The notes below the pieces were generated by a model. The model made no database searches and was not told the origin of the DNA. It saw nothing but the letters and a program-made list of their open reading frames with translations. From an uncultured Clostridium sp. (lineage in GTDB: Bacteria > Bacillota > Clostridia > Oscillospirales > Acutalibacteraceae), in NCBI GenBank assembly GCA_902471875.1, contig CABRLN010000004.1:27768-91767 (forward strand): 64,000 bases of DNA. The letters run 5' to 3'. Made by a program: the position numbers and the translations under genes. Shown here piece by piece: positions 60,894 to 64,000 of the stretch; positions within the stretch are counted from its first letter, which is position 1; each line of letters starts with the position of its first letter.

Positions 60894-62939
60894 TTAGCTA
60901 TTTTTCTTACCAACAATTTTGTAATATGTTTTTGCTGTTAATGAGTATATAATTCCATATATTATGGTGAATATCAAGAAGCATGCAATCGTGCACATAA
61001 TATAAAGACTATTATTTACTAATCCCAGCATTGCCAGTATGTTAGACATAATAGGAAATGCAAAGGCAATGTGTATGCCTGCTACAATTAAAGGCAGGAA
61101 GAATACTGTAAGTATTTGTGAATGAATAGACTTTTTAACCTCACTATGGCTCATACCAACATTTTGCATAATTTGAAAACGGTCTTTGTCATCATATCCT
61201 TCGCTTACCTGCTTGTAATATATAATTAGTATTGTTGCTATAATAAACAATGTGCCTAAAAATACACCCAAGAAGAACAAACCGCCATATAATGATGTAA
61301 TGCTGTTTCTTTGTTCTGCTTTGCATTGTGTTAACAGACTTTGTATGTCATCAACCTCATCAATTTTTTTACTGCTAAAAATATTTTGATAATTTTCTTC
61401 AGTGCTAATAGTATCGGACAAACTATTAAATAGATTACATTGTGTGATATTGTCAGCATCTACGTTAATACTATAATTGCTGGTTATTAAGGAGTAATGA
61501 TCAGAATATGATTTTTTTTGCATTTGATAAAGTTTTTCAATCTCAGCACGGTCTTTTACAACAATACCAAGGTCATCATATATTGTTGCTGTAAAAAATC
61601 CGTCGGTTGCAAATTTATCTACTGTACCGGCAACTTTGTATTTACTGTTTGGAAAATTGATGTTAGGGTAGTTGTATTGGACTCTTGTAGAGAATACAAA
61701 TACTTCGTTGTCATTCAGCATTTTATTTTCGCCTGTAAGTTTATTGTAGTCGTCAAGTGTAATTATGGAAACATATATAATATTATTCATGTCATATATA
61801 TTTTTCTCTTCAGGCAACAGTATGTTATCGTTGTCTTTTAAAGCAGCAAACATAAGGTTAGTATATGATACTTTTGTTGTTATATCAATGTTTTCTTTTT
61901 CTACAAAGTTATCAACAATATTTTGAACTTTATCAATAGAATCTTCTGAAGGTGACGTAATTTGAATATTAAAGTCATACGGATATCTTGCATCTAAAAG
62001 GTCATTTATGCCAACCATTAACGATGTTGTAGTAGAAATCATTACAAGAACCATTGTAGATAGTATGCATATATTAGCAAGACCTACAGAATTTTGTTTC
62101 ATTCGGTACATCATACCTGAAATTGATGTAAAGTGTTTTGTTTTATAATAATAATTTTTATTTTTACGCAATAACTTAAGTAATGCTATGCTGCCTGCTG
62201 TAAATAAAAAGTATGTTCCTACAATAACCAATATAACCGCAACAAATAACAGTGTAAGGCTGAGTACAGGGTCTTTTACTGTTAAAGATATATAATAACC
62301 GCCACTCAGACATAAAATGCCTAAAATAGTCATAATAATTTTTGTTTTAGGTTCTTTTTCACCCACGTTGCCTCCTTTTAGAAGCTCAATAGGCTTTGCA
62401 ATATGAATTAAACGCAGTGAATTTAAAAGCAATATTGCAAAAATAATAACAAATATTACAATAGTTCCATTTATTGCTTTGGTAGAAACATAAAATCCGA
62501 GAGGAATGTCAGACCCTAATAGCTTAATAATAATTAGAAACATTAACTTGTCAAGTATAATGCCAAGCAGAAAGCCGGCTGCAAGGCTTATAACGGTTAT
62601 AAAAAGACTTTCCATGGCAATAACCCTGAAAATATGCTTTTTTTCCATGCCTAAAATATTGTACAAGCCAAATTCTTTTTTTCGCTTTTTAATTAAAAAG
62701 CTGTTTGTGTAAAATAAAAAAATTACAGAAAATATTGCTACAATATCACTGCCCATACTTAGGGTTGAAATAACAGCGCTAGAACCATATATTTTTTCTA
62801 AGCCTTCGTTTAATGACAGTGACTCAATAATATAGTACATTGAAATAGTAAGAATGCAGGTTATAATGTAAGGAATATAAGTTTTGGAATTTTTCTTAAT
62901 ATTTGTAAGTGCTAAGCGTGAATAAAAGAATTTACTCAT
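60894..62939 (-). CDS. BceB-type ABC transporter permease
   Basis: 681 residues, FtsX-like. About ten membrane helices: one near the N-terminus (about 22-40), a first FtsX set (about 55-215), a pair around 220-270, one near 285-310, then a large extracellular domain (about 320-530) and a final FtsX set (about 540-675). The big external domain is typical of BceB permeases for peptide antibiotics such as bacitracin. The start at 62939 follows GGCGGTGA and overlaps the ATPase gene by 8 bases. Confidence 0.88.
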   Translation of the reverse strand: MSKFFYSRLALTNIKKNSKTYIPYIITCILTISMYYIIESLSLNEGLEKIYGSSAVISTLSMGSDIVAIFSVIFLFYTNSFLIKKRKKEFGLYNILGMEKKHIFRVIAMESLFITVISLAAGFLLGIILDKLMFLIIIKLLGSDIPLGFYVSTKAINGTIVIFVIIFAILLLNSLRLIHIAKPIELLKGGNVGEKEPKTKIIMTILGILCLSGGYYISLTVKDPVLSLTLLFVAVILVIVGTYFLFTAGSIALLKLLRKNKNYYYKTKHFTSISGMMYRMKQNSVGLANICILSTMVLVMISTTTSLMVGINDLLDARYPYDFNIQITSPSEDSIDKVQNIVDNFVEKENIDITTKVSYTNLMFAALKDNDNILLPEEKNIYDMNNIIYVSIITLDDYNKLTGENKMLNDNEVFVFSTRVQYNYPNINFPNSKYKVAGTVDKFATDGFFTATIYDDLGIVVKDRAEIEKLYQMQKKSYSDHYSLITSNYSINVDADNITQCNLFNSLSDTISTEENYQNIFSSKKIDEVDDIQSLLTQCKAEQRNSITSLYGGLFFLGVFLGTLFIIATILIIYYKQVSEGYDDKDRFQIMQNVGMSHSEVKKSIHSQILTVFFLPLIVAGIHIAFAFPIMSNILAMLGLVNNSLYIMCTIACFLIFTIIYGIIYSLTAKTYYKIVGKKNS

Positions 62940-63699
62940 TTTTATCACCGCCTGTAGCAATTAGTGTAAGAGTGTCAGAAATTTTTTGGTACATTTCTTC
63001 ATTGGTACAGTTGCCACGGTAAATTTGGTGGAACAGAACACCGTCTTTAATAAACAGAACTCTGCTGGCATGGCTTGCTGCTTTAGTAGAGTGAGTTACC
63101 ATTAATATTGTTTGACCAATGCTGTTAATATCATTAAAAATTTTAAGCATACTGTCAGTCGAACGGGAGTCAAGTGCACCTGTAGGTTCGTCAGCAAGTA
63201 TTAGCTTTGGTTCTGTTATTAATGCTCTTGCAACAGCCGCACGCTGTTTTTGGCCGCCCGAAACCTCGTAAGGAAATTTATCCAGCAGATTTGTTATTTC
63301 AAGCTTGTTAGCAATTGGGTATATTCTTTGTTCCATTTCCTTGTAGTTCTTTCCTGCTAATACTAGAGGAAGAAATATATTATCCTTTAAAGAAAATGTG
63401 TCAAGCAAATTGAAGTCCTGAAATACAAAACCAAGATTGTCACGCCTGAAGGCTGAAAGCTGTTTATCTTTAATTTCAGAAATTTTTCTGCCGCCCAATA
63501 TAACTTCACCGTTTGTAGGCTTATCCAGCGAAGCAAGAATATTAAGAAGTGTGGTTTTGCCCGAACCTGATTCGCCCATTATTGCCACATATTCACCTTG
63601 TTCAACTGAAAAAGATACATTTGACAAAGCTTTAACCTTGTTTCCGCCGAAGCGAGTTGTATATATCTTTTCGAGACAGTTTACCTCTAAAATTGTCAT
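62932..63699 (-). CDS. BceA-type ABC transporter ATPase
   Basis: 255 residues. Walker A GESGSGKTT (about 42-50), signature SGGQKQRAAVARAL and Walker B with ILADEPTGALD, then THSTKAA for the switch His. The MacB/LolD/BceA subfamily is shown by the TGALDSRST block. It pairs with the permease downstream. AGGAGG precedes the ATG. No BceR/BceS-type regulator pair is in the window, though one may lie beyond its right end. Confidence 0.92.
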   Translation of the reverse strand: MTILEVNCLEKIYTTRFGGNKVKALSNVSFSVEQGEYVAIMGESGSGKTTLLNILASLDKPTNGEVILGGRKISEIKDKQLSAFRRDNLGFVFQDFNLLDTFSLKDNIFLPLVLAGKNYKEMEQRIYPIANKLEITNLLDKFPYEVSGGQKQRAAVARALITEPKLILADEPTGALDSRSTDSMLKIFNDINSIGQTILMVTHSTKAASHASRVLFIKDGVLFHQIYRGNCTNEEMYQKISDTLTLIATGGDKNE

Positions 63700-63728
63700 A
63701 TTAATGACCTCCTTTTTATTACAGGCTT

Positions 63729-63737
63729 ATTATAACA
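63729..63737 (-). promoter_or_regulatory. Extended -10 promoter of the BceAB-type operon
   Basis: On the minus strand TGTTATAAT, a perfect extended -10 about 30 bases before the ATPase ATG; the -35 is poor. Confidence 0.6.
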
Positions 63738-63780
63738 AAGTAATTATGTTTGAAAAATTCATTTACATTACATTTAGAAG

Positions 63781-64000
63781 AATTTATGTGACATTTTTGT
63801 AAGATAGGGTAGAGATGGGGCATAAATTATGATTTAGCGAACTAATAAAAAACAAGCAAATTGACAAACTTTAACTAGAATTAACCAGAGAATGTACTGT
63901 TACTAACGTGGATCCAAGGTCACTGACCTTGGTCGTTTAAGGTGGGTTTCAAAAGGGAGGAAATCGAAATTCCTCCCTTTGTGGTCTTTGTTTACTTTCT
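63781..64000. other. Gene-free right end with two inverted repeats
   Basis: No open frame of note. Two hairpins lie in it, CCAAGGTC/GACCTTGG (63914-63932) and AAAGGGAGGAA/TTCCTCCCTTT (63952-63980). The second reads as a terminator better on the minus strand, so it may end a minus-strand gene to the right of the window. Confidence 0.5.
63952..63980 (-). terminator. Probable terminator at the right edge
   Basis: An 11-bp perfect stem with a 7-base loop; on the minus strand it is followed by a short T run (CCCTTTTG). The gene it would serve lies outside the window. Confidence 0.55.

Noticed and set aside
1..64000. tRNA genes, insertion sequences, prophage or toxin-antitoxin genes
   Set aside because: No T-loop GTTCRANYC with cloverleaf, transposase, integrase or toxin family was recognised by eye; a tRNAscan or profile search would be decisive.

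Overview
The window is a stretch of low-GC Gram-positive chromosome, most likely from an anaerobic gut-type Clostridia (Ruminococcaceae/Oscillospirales-like). Pointers are the AT-rich composition with strong AGGAGG-type ribosome binding sites, CtsR-McsA-McsB-ClpC, a CsoR-type copper repressor, a T-box in front of a complete trp operon, an L10 leader, ylxR-ylxQ inside the nusA-infB operon, and no sign of outer-membrane genes. The species is inferred, not proven. Most of the window is conserved housekeeping DNA. I see no tRNA or rRNA gene, insertion sequence, prophage or CRISPR array.

Layout. 1-1.7 kb: the end of a probable surface protein and a type I asparaginase. 1.9-4.8 kb: copper operon (copA with a fused C-terminal chaperone domain, then csoR) behind a promoter with a GC-rich palindrome. 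4.9-10.1 kb: rpmE, yigZ, then dgt-dnaG-rpoD (primase and main sigma factor). 10.3-12.1 kb, minus strand: a small membrane protein and a CNNM/CorC-type membrane protein. 12.5-18.0 kb: a tyrosine-phosphorylation locus with a PHP-type phosphatase, two tandem BY-kinases with Tyr/Gly-rich tails and two exported Ig-like proteins, but no glycosyltransferase, flippase or polymerase. This is the most unusual region. 18.2-21.4 kb, minus strand: dut, a U32 RNA-hydroxylation protein and zapA.

21.7-31.3 kb: the translation operon rimP-nusA-rnpM-ylxQ-infB, then rbfA-nrnA-truB followed by a patatin-like lipase and, behind its own promoter, a DHHW-family surface protein. 31.6-33.5 kb, minus strand: a YdcF/SanA-like protein and an amidohydrolase. 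33.65-40.8 kb: promoter, tryptophan T-box and trpEGDCFBA, ending in a chorismate mutase gene that has lost its reading frame. 40.8-44.5 kb: rpmG-secE-nusG-rplK-rplA-(L10 leader)-rplJ-rplL. 44.7-48.9 kb: tcdA, recG and a DD-carboxypeptidase. 49.4-52.8 kb: a two-domain glycosyltransferase/glycerophosphotransferase and a small membrane protein. 52.9-57.6 kb: the CtsR heat-shock operon with CtsR heptads on both sides of its promoter. 57.9-60.7 kb: a DUF2975 / XRE regulator / DUF4173-like module whose last protein carries a 12-residue Tyr-containing tandem repeat. 60.9-63.7 kb, minus strand: a BceAB-type ABC transporter. The last 300 bases hold two inverted repeats and no gene.

How it works together: regulation is mostly by RNA structures (T-box, L10 leader, rimP leader terminator) and by repressors encoded in the operons they control (CsoR, CtsR). 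The best candidate for an undescribed system is the 12.5-18.0 kb kinase/phosphatase/Ig-protein locus. Its Tyr-rich tails resemble in composition the Tyr-containing repeats of the DUF4173-like protein 40 kb away. Several genes (dnaG, rplJ, ylxQ, the second BY-kinase, the CorC-like protein) start with TTG.
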